Of a stretch of 64,000 nucleotides of DNA, positions 1 through 9,930 are shown piece after piece (position 1 is the first letter of the stretch; every line of letters begins with the position of its first letter). Both the position numbers and the translations under genes were made by a program. This DNA is from Hetaerina americana (lineage: Eukaryota > Arthropoda > Insecta > Odonata > Calopterygidae): contig JAKTNV010000024.1 of the NCBI GenBank assembly GCA_022747635.1, positions 7,090,303 to 7,154,302 on the forward strand. The letters run 5' to 3'. The notes under the pieces are model-generated. The model was not told where the DNA came from, did no database searches, and was given only the letters and a program-made list of their open reading frames with translations.

Positions 1-2055
1 CTATACAACAAGGCAAATTTTAACGGACTAAGAGAATATTTAAACATAAAATTACCGGAATACAAGACAAAAACACTGACAACAAATACAGAGAACACTT
101 GGAATTATTTCTTAAATATTTTACGCGAAGGAATAAAGACGTACATCCCGTCCAAACTCAAATGCGACAGTAAGGAACCTAGATGGTACAACGGGGAAGT
201 CAGATCGGCATTAAGAAGGCAAAGAAAGCTACAGTCAAATTTCAAAAAGAGTTTAAAAAGTGACGATATAAGTTTTGTGAATACAACCAAACAGCTACTA
301 AAAGAATGTCGTAGTAAGACGAAAAGTATTATGCGCACAGCACTACACTCTTTTAAATCTAAAATGCTAAGCGAATATCTTGAGGAAAATCCAAAGTCAT
401 TCTGGTCCTATGTTGGGGAAATACAGGGTAAACGTCCCACTGTTCACTCTTTGAAGACGGAAAATGGAGAAATCATTACAGATAGCGTGAAAAAGGCAAA
501 TATTTTAAACCATTTTTTCCAGAGCGTCTACAACAAAAACACAAACGCACCAAACGATCCTCCACACCCACCCGGGGAACACATGAGCGATCTTACACTG
601 ACCAAGCAGGGAATAGTACATCTGCTCCGTAGTATCAAAGCACACAAGGCACCTGGTCCGGAAGAAATACCTGCTAGAATATTAAAGGAATTAGCTGACG
701 ACATTGCCCCATTTTTACATATTGTTTTTCTAAAATCGATAGAAGAAGGCTCAGTGCCTCGCGACTGGAAGCTAGCCCATATAACTCCCATCTATAAAGG
801 CGGCGATAGGGATAAACCAACCAATTACCGACCCATTTCTTTAACATCGATCTCTTGTAAAATATTGGAACACGTTATTGTCACTAACATTATGAAATTT
901 CTTGATAGTAGGAAAATACTAATCCACAACCAGCACGGATTTAGGAAAAGCAGATCTTGCGAAACACAACTTGGTCTCTTCATTCACGATATACTTAGAT
1001 CGGGAGAAAACAACACCCAAGTCGATGCAGTATTCCTGGATTTCAAAAAAGCCTTCGACAAAGTCCCACACAGTAAATTGTTACACAAACTTAAATACTA
1101 TGGGATCAATAAGAAAATAATTAATTGGATTAGGGACTTCTTGTCAAACCGCAAACAAATAGTAGTCATAGATGGGTTGTGCTCAACGGAGAGAGATGTA
1201 ACTTCGGGCGTCCCCCAGGGAAGTGTAATAGGGCCTCTTCTGTTCTTAATATACATAAATGACTTAAGCACACACGTTAGTAGCAATCTAAGGTTATTTG
1301 CTGACGACACGGTGATATACAGGGAAATAAGGAGCCAACTAGATCGCGAGCTACTCTCTAGAGACTTAGACAATATCTCGGGATGGTGCAATAAATGGGG
1401 ATTAACACTTAATATAGATAAATGTGCAGTTTTGAAATTTTGCAATAAAGGAAGCGAGGAACAGGATATAAACTACAAAATAGAGGGTTCAGTATTGACT
1501 ACGGCAAATCAAGTTAAATATTTGGGGGTTGTTCTAACACCACGCCTTTCATGGGGAGCACATATCAGGACAATATGCGGATCAGCTTTAAAGAAACTTG
1601 GCTTCATAAAACGGGTGGTGGGGAAATGTAATGAAAAAGTTAAAGAGAGGTGTTATTTTGCTCTAGTTAGACCTCATTTGGAATATGCCGCAAGTATTTG
1701 GGATCCGTGGGAGAATATTTGGCAAAAAGAATTAGATAAAGTCCAGAGAAAATCCGCTAGATTCGTTAAAAATTGTTATGATAAAAAAACAAGTGTGACA
1801 GGTCTCTTAGGGGATTTAGGCTGGGAACCACTTGAAGTGCGGAGAGAACAAGCGAGGCTTAGACTTTTAGAAAGGTTCAGAACAAACGAGTTTAAATATG
1901 ACACTGAAGGAATTATAATGGCCCCACACTACTTAGGTAGATCAGACCACAAAGATAAACTAAGGGAGATAGATTCCAAGACAGATAGGTACAAATACTC
2001 ATTCTTTCCCCGAACAATCAGTAATCATAATAGCAAGAAACCGAAGTCACTTTAG
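1..2055 (+). CDS. LINE-A reverse transcriptase ORF, 5' partial
   Basis: The frame is open from base 1 to a stop at 2053-2055 (684 codons), so the true start and the endonuclease domain lie left of the window; an in-frame GTG at 277 is not a credible start. PRWYNGEVRSALRRQRK (residues 60-76) is the usual linker between endonuclease and RT. RT blocks follow in order: NYRPIS (275), HGFRKSRSCETQL (312), FLDFKKAFD with the first catalytic Asp (347), SGVPQG (402-407), FADD (433-436, catalytic Asp pair), WGLTLN (466-471) and YLGV (507-510). The C-terminal RPHLEYAASIWDPWE region is typical of CR1/Jockey-group LINEs. The enzyme would nick target DNA and copy its own RNA there (target-primed reverse transcription). 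No internal stop or frameshift is seen, so this is a young copy. The exact clade (L2, Daphne, Crack, Jockey) is not decided. Confidence 0.93.
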   Translation, partial: LYNKANFNGLREYLNIKLPEYKTKTLTTNTENTWNYFLNILREGIKTYIPSKLKCDSKEPRWYNGEVRSALRRQRKLQSNFKKSLKSDDISFVNTTKQLLKECRSKTKSIMRTALHSFKSKMLSEYLEENPKSFWSYVGEIQGKRPTVHSLKTENGEIITDSVKKANILNHFFQSVYNKNTNAPNDPPHPPGEHMSDLTLTKQGIVHLLRSIKAHKAPGPEEIPARILKELADDIAPFLHIVFLKSIEEGSVPRDWKLAHITPIYKGGDRDKPTNYRPISLTSISCKILEHVIVTNIMKFLDSRKILIHNQHGFRKSRSCETQLGLFIHDILRSGENNTQVDAVFLDFKKAFDKVPHSKLLHKLKYYGINKKIINWIRDFLSNRKQIVVIDGLCSTERDVTSGVPQGSVIGPLLFLIYINDLSTHVSSNLRLFADDTVIYREIRSQLDRELLSRDLDNISGWCNKWGLTLNIDKCAVLKFCNKGSEEQDINYKIEGSVLTTANQVKYLGVVLTPRLSWGAHIRTICGSALKKLGFIKRVVGKCNEKVKERCYFALVRPHLEYAASIWDPWENIWQKELDKVQRKSARFVKNCYDKKTSVTGLLGDLGWEPLEVRREQARLRLLERFRTNEFKYDTEGIIMAPHYLGRSDHKDKLREIDSKTDRYKYSFFPRTISNHNSKKPKSL

Positions 2056-2278
2056 AAATATTAAAAACTTTGAATTTACAAGTCGGAACAAAATTAAACA
2101 CTATAGAGATGTTAGGTATACTTTCAGGTGCATGTGTATGTTAGTTGGTAGTTTGAGTGTTTGCATGTGTGTGGGGTGTAAGTGTTCATGCATGAATGTA
2201 TGCCATGTTTTTTTTTTATATATGATTTTGTTGTTATTGCATGCGATTTTTTTTTTTTTAATTTTTCTTTTCTAAATT

Positions 2279-2358
2279 ATGGGTGGTGTCCTAGCACCCC
2301 CCGCCACACGCCCTTGCGGCGGCTTGCGGGGTATTGAGTAGATGTAGATGTAGATGTA
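2279..2358 (+). repeat. LINE-A 3' terminal hairpin and GATGTA tail (reference copy)
   Basis: The last 80 bases read GGGTGGTGTCCTAGCACC, then a GC-rich block that can fold on itself (CCCGC with GCGGG outside, GCC with GGC inside), then GGGGTATTGAGTA and (GATGTA)n. The same block recurs on both strands throughout the window. In LINEs a conserved 3' hairpin is commonly what the reverse transcriptase recognises; that role here is inferred. Confidence 0.85.
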
Positions 2359-2409
2359 CAAGCCTTCCTCCACGAGAAATAAGAAAGGACGCGAGGAGAG
2401 ATATAACTA

Positions 2410-2461
2410 CCACATCCGCATAATACCCTGCAAGCCAACGGGAAGGTGTGTGGCAGGAGGA
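2410..2461 (-). repeat. degenerate LINE 3' hairpin-tail
   Basis: Read on the minus strand this is the LINE-type hairpin followed by TATTATGCGGATGTGG, a mutated form of the tail. It lies just downstream of the LINE-A copy in the opposite orientation. No body is recognisable. Confidence 0.6.
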
Positions 2462-2714
2462 AGCTATTCTTCCATGCATTTCATGATCGCAGAAAAATAA
2501 CTTACCGCCAAAAATGGGTAAAGAATTTCAATGTAATCCGAAATTCCGATAATGAGAACATATGTAACAAGAGTTGGCTTCTACCATCTCCTATGACAAA
2601 TTACTCAACCTTTGCATAATAGTAGGTTCCAAAAATGTTGTGGTTTAAGATTGAAGAGAATGTTTTTTACGGAAAACCTGCCATGCAAGCAACACAACTA
2701 AATTGCATAACAGA

Positions 2715-2786
2715 GGAAGCGTGGCCGAGGGGTCTCAGGCGCTGGTAAATTCTCTGAAAGCGTGTGTTCGAATCCCACCGTCGGCA
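2715..2786 (+). pseudogene. tRNA-Leu pseudogene lacking its anticodon arm
   Basis: The segment follows tRNA-Leu closely: GGAAGCGTGGCCGAG at the 5' side, GGCGCTGGT at the end of the D arm, and GTTCGAATCCCACC in the T arm. Between CTGGT and TCTCTGAAAGCG the anticodon loop and the 3' half of its stem are missing, and the 5' acceptor strand no longer pairs well with the 3' strand. It is best read as a decayed copy of the intact tRNA-Leu at 4984-5065. It may have served as a SINE head, but no SINE body follows. Confidence 0.75.
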
Positions 2787-3307
2787 TTATTATTTCCATT
2801 TTCTGCATTTTATCTATTTATATGACATATTTTTAATCGATTTTGTAGAAATCTCTAACTTAGAAAAAATAGTTAATAGACAGGGAAAGGAAATGCGCCC
2901 CAAACCCTTGTAGTATATATTTCACACGCCGCCTGGTTTAATACTGAGTGAACTCTACCATGACCTAGCAACCGACCTTCATGCTGATTACTGTGTTTAT
3001 GGTACTGCTAAGACAGGAGTACCATTGCTAATAATACTATGTAATTACTTTCCATTTATTTCAATGTGTGATTTTGCACATCGTTTTCCTTATAGTAGCT
3101 CATTCTGCATGCGTACGGAAGTATTTTGCACTTGCATACCACATTACAAGTAAGCTTTTGTAGATATTCGACATATCCACATCAACATACATACCCCGAA
3201 ATTCACCAAACAATTATGTGGCAGGGGATACAAGCACCAGGTGGGAAGGCTGAGTGATAAGGGAGGATGTGGGAGAGGAAGGGAAAATAGAAAAATATTT
3301 GTGAAAT
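2787..3307. other. no recognisable gene
   Basis: AT-rich sequence with many stops in all frames. I see no repeat or RNA gene in it. Confidence 0.5.
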
Positions 3308-3534
3308 AACTATGAAATAGTGGCTGCGTAGATTTTCGCGGCGGTGGCTTGAAGAATTCTGCATGTCCGGGTTTTCACCGCGTTGTTGTTTGAAGCCGAC
3401 AACAGTTTCGCCGAAGTTTCATCCGGCGTCTTCGACCTGAAGACGCCGGATGAAACTTCGGCGAAACTGTTGTCGGCTTCAAACAACAACGCGGTGAAAA
3501 CCCGGACATGCAGAATTCTTCAACTATGAAATAG
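3308..3534 (-). mobile_element. fold-back element FB1, perfect palindrome with 13-bp target duplication
   Basis: Arms 3349-3433 and 3439-3523 are exact reverse complements over 85 bp around the 5-bp spacer GACCT. The 13-bp direct repeat AACTATGAAATAG sits at 3308-3320 and 3522-3534, so the inserted unit is 3321-3521 (201 bp). A 28-base asymmetric stretch (3321-3348) outside the arms gives it a polarity; read on the minus strand it ends in AAAATCTACGCAGCCA. At the centre, on both strands, is CTGAAGA, then C, a GCCG/CGGC stem, GAAACTG and TTGTC. No protein is encoded. A 13-bp duplication is not what a mariner or Tc1 element leaves. Confidence 0.85.
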
Positions 3535-3600
3535 CTTTCAAATTTGCATACATGGTGGAGGAAGACCAAATTCAAAACAAGGTTTAATTCACCTACAAAC

Positions 3601-3994
3601 TACATCTACATCTACATAATACCCCGCAAGCCGCCGCAAGGGCGTGTGGCGGGGGGTGTTGGGTCACCAACCGTAAAAAGGAAAAATACCACATACAAAA
3701 AAAACAACACGGCAAATTACACCCAAAGCAGCGCACACACTCATGCAAAAATCTCTTCATCCAATACTCATGCAAACACATATACCGCAAAACAACTAAA
3801 AATGTTGCAGCACGAAAGCCATCCTACAACACGGAAGCCAGGACACAACAAGCAAGAAATTGAAACATCACTACAACATGAAAATGCACCACGAAACACT
3901 CTACCCCCAAAGAGTCTGTAAAAGGCAGGGAATGCGACCCAACGTTGCAGGTAGCAGGAATTAGCCCCCGCGGAGAGGGACGAGGGATTGAAAG
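3601..3994 (-). mobile_element. 394-bp SINE-like or truncated-LINE unit, copy 1
   Basis: Read on the minus strand the unit starts at CTTTCAATCCCTCG, runs through a T/G-rich body and ends in the same hairpin and GATGTA tail as LINE-A. A second copy in the other orientation lies at 12763-13161 and starts at the same base. The body is not LINE-A coding sequence or LINE-A 3' UTR. A fixed 5' start in two copies favours a SINE-like element borrowing the LINE tail over random 5' truncation. No clear pol III A/B boxes are seen at the start. Confidence 0.7.
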
Positions 3995-4359
3995 GATTGA
4001 ACTAGTTATTTGTGATGTGAAAAAAGGGAATAAAATTAAGTAAAATGAACATTATTTCCATCTTTTGAATTATTTATCATTTCTGTTGGTAAAATTTTAC
4101 CTAAACTTAATTATGATGTTGCATGTTTGGGGAGAGTCATCACCCCGTCATACACCTCAGGAACGGCTTACAGGGTACCATGCCAACGTAGATGGACCCC
4201 ACGACCCTCCGGAAGAGCGTGTGATTGTAAATGATGTTAATATCTTGTAAACGTGATTCATAATTTAAAAGGTTCTCCAACTCCAAATGTTTGAGTGCTG
4301 AAATTAGGCTTTGTCATGATCCTGAATAGATGGAAATCTATGGCATTGAACTACTGCCA

Positions 4360-4598
4360 CAACAGGATACCAGAGTTTTCCAGTGACACCGGTAGAATCA
4401 CTATGTCCCCAAATCATATTAGTGGATTCAACCATCGGGATAAAACGAGAAAGATCAACATTGTCACTTGCAGATTCAGATGCACCTTCCCCTGTACGGT
4501 ACAAGATCGTAACAAAATAGGGTCCCAGCATCCGAATATGTTTATATACGCCCTTGCGGCGGCTTGCGGGGTATTAAGTAGATGTAGATGTAGATATA
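4360..4598 (+). pseudogene. old LINE reverse-transcriptase C-terminus and 3' tail
   Basis: Translation gives ITMSPNHISGFNHRDKTRKI, which aligns with IIMAPHYLGRSDHKDKLREI of LINE-A, followed by a decayed equivalent of YKYSFFPRTISNHN. It ends at 4551-4598 in the LINE hairpin remnant and a GTAGATGTAGATGTAGATA tail. Divergence marks it as an older, related family. Nothing upstream of it is readable as RT. Confidence 0.7.
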
Positions 4599-4737
4599 TT
4601 TGAAAATCAAAATTTGACGATTTAGTCAAACGCACCAATTATTGATTGATGTATATAGCCATTATTATGTGTATGCGTATTTGTTTATATGAGCAAATAC
4701 ATATTCATGTTTACATAGTAACATAATCGTGAATGAA

Positions 4738-4800
4738 TGGCGGGTACCTAACCTCCCCGACCATACGCCTTTGCGACGGCTTGCAGGGTTATGCAAATGT
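4738..4800 (+). repeat. degenerate LINE 3' hairpin-tail
   Basis: ACCTAACCTCCCCGACCATA, then GCCTTTGCGACGGCTTGCAG and GGTTATG match the LINE terminal block with about one change in five. The body to its left is an unreadable AT-rich 3' UTR remnant. Confidence 0.55.
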
Positions 4801-4983
4801 ACACATACACACGGATACATAATACACAAATACATTTAGATGGCAGTGTAGCTGTAAAATGCCTTTTAACGTGATATCTTCTGTCTTAGGGTAAGATTGA
4901 GTTTCTCTTACCATATTATTAATGTATTTAAAATTTTCAAGATCATAAAAATGAAATTAAATCGCAGAAGGGCGAAAAATAAA

Positions 4984-5065
4984 TGGCAGCGGTGGGATTC
5001 GAACCCACGCCTCCGAAGAGACTGGTGCCTTAAACCAGCGCCTTAGACCGCTCGGCCACGCTACC
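4984..5065 (-). tRNA. tRNA-Leu (anticodon AAG)
   Basis: The 82-nt cloverleaf is complete on the minus strand: acceptor GGTAGCG with CGCTGCC plus discriminator A, D arm GCCGAGCGGTCTAAGGC, anticodon stem CTGGT/ACCAG with loop TTAAGGC (AAG), a long variable arm and T arm GTGGGTTCGAATCCCAC. A T-rich run on the gene strand (ATTTTTCGC side at about 4975-4981, read on the complement) lies at the 3' end and can stop pol III. It reads leucine CUU, and CUC if the first anticodon base is inosine. No intron and no mismatch are seen, so it is expected to be functional. Confidence 0.96.
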
Positions 5066-5360
5066 TGATGGAATGTGATTGTCTGCATTGTAAAAATTAA
5101 CATTAGAGTACTGTTATAATAATATGTTAATAGTGGCATTAATTTTATCATATGCGCTTGAGCGTTGATGTCTCATTGTTTTTCATTTTTAATCGCTAGC
5201 TGATGTAGAAAAAAATAGTATTTTAAAAATGAATCTTAAGTCTATTTATCTTGCTTGGAAACGGCGTTACACGAATGTTCCGATTGATTGAGGGGCAAAA
5301 ACATATTCCTCAGCGTAATCATTAATTATATCTGTCCTGTTGAACTCATTTTAACCCAAC

Positions 5361-5389
5361 GGTCGAGGGTTCGAATCCCACATCCACTA
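5361..5389 (+). other. tRNA T-arm-like fragment
   Basis: GGTCGAGGGTTCGAATCCCA followed by CATCCACTA looks like the T arm and 3' acceptor strand of a tRNA, or the B box of a tRNA-derived SINE. The rest of the cloverleaf is absent. Confidence 0.4.
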
Positions 5390-8210
5390 TGGAGGAGTTC
5401 CTGCTAAATATATTTACATTTCCGCATGATTTAAACTATCCGAGTACCTTAAAAAGCAGGTCATAACATCTTCGCTTTTCGATGGAATTGTACATGTAAC
5501 TATTTACGTACTACACACTGAAATAGATCAGAAATAAAAATAAAGAATTCCTTTCACTATGGAAGAGTGGCAAGTGGATACCATGGCAAATACTGGATAT
5601 ACCATCGGTCTCTTCAGTACTAATTCTCTACCAAAATTATTTTGGATATTTTGACCACCAGACTAATCTAAGAAACAACCATGGTGTATAATTGGGGCTA
5701 AAAATACACTGTGCGCTCGCAGGTACGGTATAAAAAATGCATTCATTAATAATAAAATATTTTATTTCCAATATGCACCTGACTAGCCCCAAAAAGGTTA
5801 TGTATCAAAGTCTAATTGCATTATTACACGAAAGGAAGAACGAATTGTGTCTTAAGGAAAGAGTAGGAAGGAAAATAGAAAAGGAAAAAAAATTCGACTA
5901 TCGTTTTCTTTTTCCTATTTTGTGGTCTTTAAAGCGAAAAAGCGCTTCAAACACTGGGGGCTGCCCACGAATTGGTAAAACTCCTAACATTTGAAGTTAT
6001 CAAAGTACTGACAGTTCCTCTACAGAGGAATAAATTCTACGTGGCTATGAATCTTCTATCATCACGATCCACACTAATTTAATGGCCCGAATAAAACGGC
6101 CAAACTAAGTCATTATCGTTGGCAAACGTTTAAAAAGTCACCTCATTGATTTCTCTTATTCATAATTTTAAATATAGTAAAAATCCTTAATTCACTAGTC
6201 TACTAGCAGCGGCTTTAATTGGTTTCCCCATACCAACCAGAACTACAGTCTTCAATCACAAGGTAGTTTCCGTATTGAGGATGAGCTAGGATCTGATACG
6301 AAGTCCTTTTTAATTGGATTGGGAAAATTATAACTTAAAGGAAGCGACAGAAGTTCCTTCTCCTGTCCTACCTGTGGCTCCCATGAAATCACTGATATTG
6401 AATTGCTGAGTTTACAGCTTGGGGAAGTTCAGGGACATTATTGTGTTTTGAATCAGATCACTTCGGTCCGAACCCAAAAATCTCTGCTTGCTGGACTATC
6501 CCGCCCATCATTCCACCTTGGCCCTCACCCACTGGGCACTACACTAAGCATAAATGAAAGACGTTTCATGACCCGTACGATTTTCTCTGGCAATCTCATC
6601 CTTTAAAGCTATCAAGAAAAGAAACTTTTGATTTCAACGCCAGGAATACCAAATGAAAATCAACAATTACACGCCGATTCATAACCTTATGCATTGCGGA
6701 TTCTCTAAGAGAGCTTGGCATCCCCCGCGGGGGCGCTGTTCAAACGCTAAGAGAAGCACCGTGTTCAACAAGTATCATGCCATATTGCGATAAATCAGCA
6801 AGGAAATATGTTATTATGCTGCGTGAACCAGGCTCCCCCGACGTTCCATTTTCTTTTTAACGCCTTCCGTCATCAACAACCCACCCACCTCATGTTCCCT
6901 TAGTTTCTCTCTCCGAGGCGAGGGAAAATTGATTTGCTTGGTCTGAGGACTATGGGGAGAGGGAGTGTGTGTGCAGGAGAATTGCTTTGGGGGAGGGGGG
7001 GATGAAAGAAGGAATACCCAAGGGGACTTTTTTAGGAGGCGGATGGATGAGAGTAGGAACTTTCTACTTTGACCTCGGGGGAGGAGGAGGGGGGTACATC
7101 ACTAGCGCGCGGACTGCTCATGGGAATTAAGATTGAATGCGCCTCCCCTCACACCCGTGCCTGCACCGGCATATCTCTTCCATGCCACCTGCCTTAGCCC
7201 ACCGCTCCACAGCCCTCGGAAAATATCTCTCTTTCGCCCCATCTTCTTCCCCCACCTGAGACCCCATCCGGTTTTCGGGCTTCATTAAAACTATTCCGAA
7301 TAATAGTGCAGACAAAAAGGTTCAATCGTAGACGAAAGCTCTCGTGCAAATCAAAAACAGGCATCTTTCGTGATGGTGTCCAAAACGAGCCTTGGAGGTA
7401 GAGATCACGATTTGAGAGATGAACACGAGAACAGACAGGTTTAAAATGTCATTTTACTGGCGAGCGATCAACTACAAGAGTAAAAAAAGAGAGCAATAAG
7501 GGACAATAAAGAAACGATAATGGATAATTGTTACCATTGTCGCCCGAGATGTAATGTTTTTAAAGTACGTAGCCTAATTTGTCGCTTTAATTTAAATGAT
7601 TGTAGTTTAAATATCAGCCGGTCACCTAACATGTTCTTGCATAGAGTATTGATTAAAAATATAATACTGTACTGCATGCGAAGCAGTTTGTGGAGTATTT
7701 CGATTTGTAAAATTTCTCAGGCCCAAACGTTTAAATAATTTTAAAAGTAGATATTTGTTCCCAGTTTCCATCATTTGTAATGTCAATTCAGATGATTTAT
7801 ACTAATCATTCGTAATTTGTTGCCATATAAAAATTTGTTTCATGCTTTTCGTTATTTGCAAGAATACTTCAGCTCGTACCCGCTGTAGTCGGAAATAGCG
7901 TGAGATCCGAACGTGAACATAAATCGGTTCATTTCTCAGCCTCATTCGATTTTATTTCCCTTATTTCAACGACTGGTATGACCTACCGATATAGGGTGGG
8001 GCACAACTGATTGCAAGGGTGACTCTGGATTGACGCAGATAGGCAAGATATAGTAGAGGCGACTCAGGACTCCGCATAGGCGCTTTGCAATGGGTCGAGT
8101 TTTCTTGAGTTTATTTTCTGCTGGGATAGCAATCGATGTGACTGCTCGTGGTCCGGTAAAATTTTACATGGTAACAAATGGTATTAAAATAATTGGGGTG
8201 CTAATTTTTT
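5390..8210. other. no recognisable gene; purine/pyrimidine-rich stretch at 6880-7280
   Basis: I find no coding similarity, RNA gene or clear transposon. 6950-7100 is G-rich with GGGGGAGGGG runs and 7140-7270 is C/T-rich. The short frames here have no recognisable domain. Confidence 0.5.
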
Positions 8211-8270
8211 ACATCTACACAACACTCCGTAAGCCGTCGCAAGGACATGTGGCAGGGGGGGTAGGTCACC
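8211..8270 (-). repeat. degenerate LINE 3' hairpin-tail
   Basis: ACATCTACACAACACTCCGT, AAGCCGTCGCAAGGACATGT and GGCAGGGGGGGTAGGTCACC are the reverse complement of the LINE terminal block with a few changes. The GGTCACC end matches the 394-bp unit rather than LINE-A. Confidence 0.65.
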
Positions 8271-8465
8271 AGCTATTCCACATATATTCCCTCTATTTCC
8301 TCATGCACCTGGAACTCCGTGATTCACCAAAATCGCGAGGGAAGGGGGCGAGCGAACACCAATCATGGAGCATACTTACACATATATTACGAGTATTACA
8401 TGGTTAGCAGCTATTACTATGCCTGCATAAAGACGACAAGAAAATAAATTTAAAGAGGCCAGGCA

Positions 8466-9215
8466 CACATCTACATCTACATCTACATCTACTCAATACC
8501 CCGCAAGCCGCCGCAAGGGCGTGTGGCGGGGGGTGCTAGGACACCACCCATAATTTAGAAAAGAAAAATAATAAAAAAAAAAAAATCGCATGCAATAACG
8601 ACAAAATCATATATATATAAAAAAAAAAAAAAAATATGGCATACATTCATGCATGAACACTTACACCCCACACACATGCAAACACTCAAACTACCAACTA
8701 ACATACACATGCACCTGAAAGTATACCTAACATCTCTATAGTGTTTAATTTTGTTCCGACTTGTAAATTCAAAGTTTTTAATATTTCTAAAGTGACTTCG
8801 GTTTCTTGCTATTATGATTACTGATTGTTCGGGGAAAGAATGAGTATTTGTACCTATCTGTCTTGGAATCTATCTCCCTTAGTTTATCTTTGTGGTCTGA
8901 TCTACCTAAGTAGTGTGGGGCCATTATAATTCCTTCAGTGTCATATTTAAACTCGTTTGTTCTGAACCTTTCTAAAAGTCTAAGCCTCGCTTGTTCTCTC
9001 CGCACTTCAAGTGGTTCCCAGCCTAAATCCCCTAAGAGACCTGTCACACTTGTGTTTTTATCATAACAATTTTTAACAAATCTAGCGGATTTTCTCTGGA
9101 CTTTATCTAATTCTTTTTGCCAAATTTTCTCCCACGGATCCCAAATACTTGCGGCATATTCCAAATGAGGTCTAACTAGAGCAAAATAACACCTCTCTTT
9201 AACTTTTTCATTACA
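8466..9215 (-). mobile_element. LINE-A copy, 5'-truncated, very recent
   Basis: The segment is a near-identical reverse complement of 1625-2358. It begins, in element orientation, at the codons for CNEKVKERCYFALVRPHLEY, stays in frame to the stop at 8787-8789, and continues with the complete 3' UTR, hairpin and about four GATGTA units. The differences I see are mostly T-run lengths and single bases (KTSVTG in the reference, NTSVTG here). The frame running on to 9275 past the junction is chance reading into the flank. Being only a C-terminal RT fragment, it cannot encode an active enzyme. Confidence 0.92.
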
Positions 9216-9300
9216 CATGCCGTTAAGGCACTTCTTACCGGTTAGTATTCTACGCATTCCGAACGGACAATTCACAAATACAATAGAATTTATATCTATT

Positions 9301-9341
9301 CACCTACATCCCACCTAGCACAAGGGCGCACGGCGGGGGGA
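9301..9341 (-). repeat. degenerate LINE 3' hairpin-tail
   Basis: CACCTACATCCCACCTAGCA, CAAGGGCGCACGGCGGGGGG is a shortened reverse-complement form of the LINE terminal block. Confidence 0.5.
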
Positions 9342-9883
9342 TTATTAAACATATATCTGAACACAATTCCAAGATTTTCTTAGAATCATCTTAACGATGG
9401 CTCGAGAAAATTAGGAACAAATAGTGATCCACGTATGCGAAGCATAATGAAATAAAATTGGTGCTTGCCAAGGATTTATTGTTGGCGTAGGGATTTACGA
9501 AGTGCAATTCTCGCCTAATTAGAGGGATGAAACCTTTAATACAATAGGCATGATACAAAAAATACAAAATACAAAAACATGATAATTGAAAATCTATATC
9601 TATATCGGATCTTTGTAAAACCTTGACAAAATCACGCCTAAATAAATTATATTTATCAATGAGGGGTTTAAATCGAATTAAATACAGGAATATATAATTT
9701 CATTTGAATACGTATGGGGTTTTGTGCACCCCAATTAACCACTTTTGGCTTGATCTGTCCACGCATAACGAAGTAAAATATTGCCAACATGCATATGATA
9801 AACAAAGAGTCAGCACCTTATATCAGTCATTTACAGAACGCAGAAACACGAGGAAATACTAGAGTCCTATTTACATGAAATTT

Positions 9884-9930
9884 CCACCCTACAAGCCGCC
9901 AAAATGGCGTGCGGCAGAGGGTGTTCATGT
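9884..9930 (-). repeat. degenerate LINE 3' hairpin-tail
   Basis: CCACCCTACAAGCCGCCAAA, ATGGCGTGCGGCAGAGGGTG is the reverse complement of the LINE hairpin with several changes. No body is recognisable. Confidence 0.55.

Larger units (their letters stand above)
1..2358 (+). mobile_element. LINE-A non-LTR retrotransposon, 3' part
   Basis: This is the body of the element that contains the reverse transcriptase. After the ORF comes a roughly 300-bp 3' UTR (2056-2358) with poly-T tracts, then a GC-rich terminal hairpin (about 2295-2332) and a tail of about three GATGTA units. Truncated copies of the same sequence occur at 8466-9215 (-), 14600-15182 (-) and 30454-31126 (+). The 5' part lies outside the window. 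Confidence 0.9.

Noticed and set aside
3544..3921. 125-residue open frame over the first 394-bp unit
   Set aside because: It lies antisense in a non-coding repeat; the second copy does not keep the same protein.
4141..4195. Weak LINE-tail-like text (GGAACGGCTTACAGGGTACC ... GTAGATGG)
   Set aside because: Too diverged to separate from chance, although it sits near other tails.
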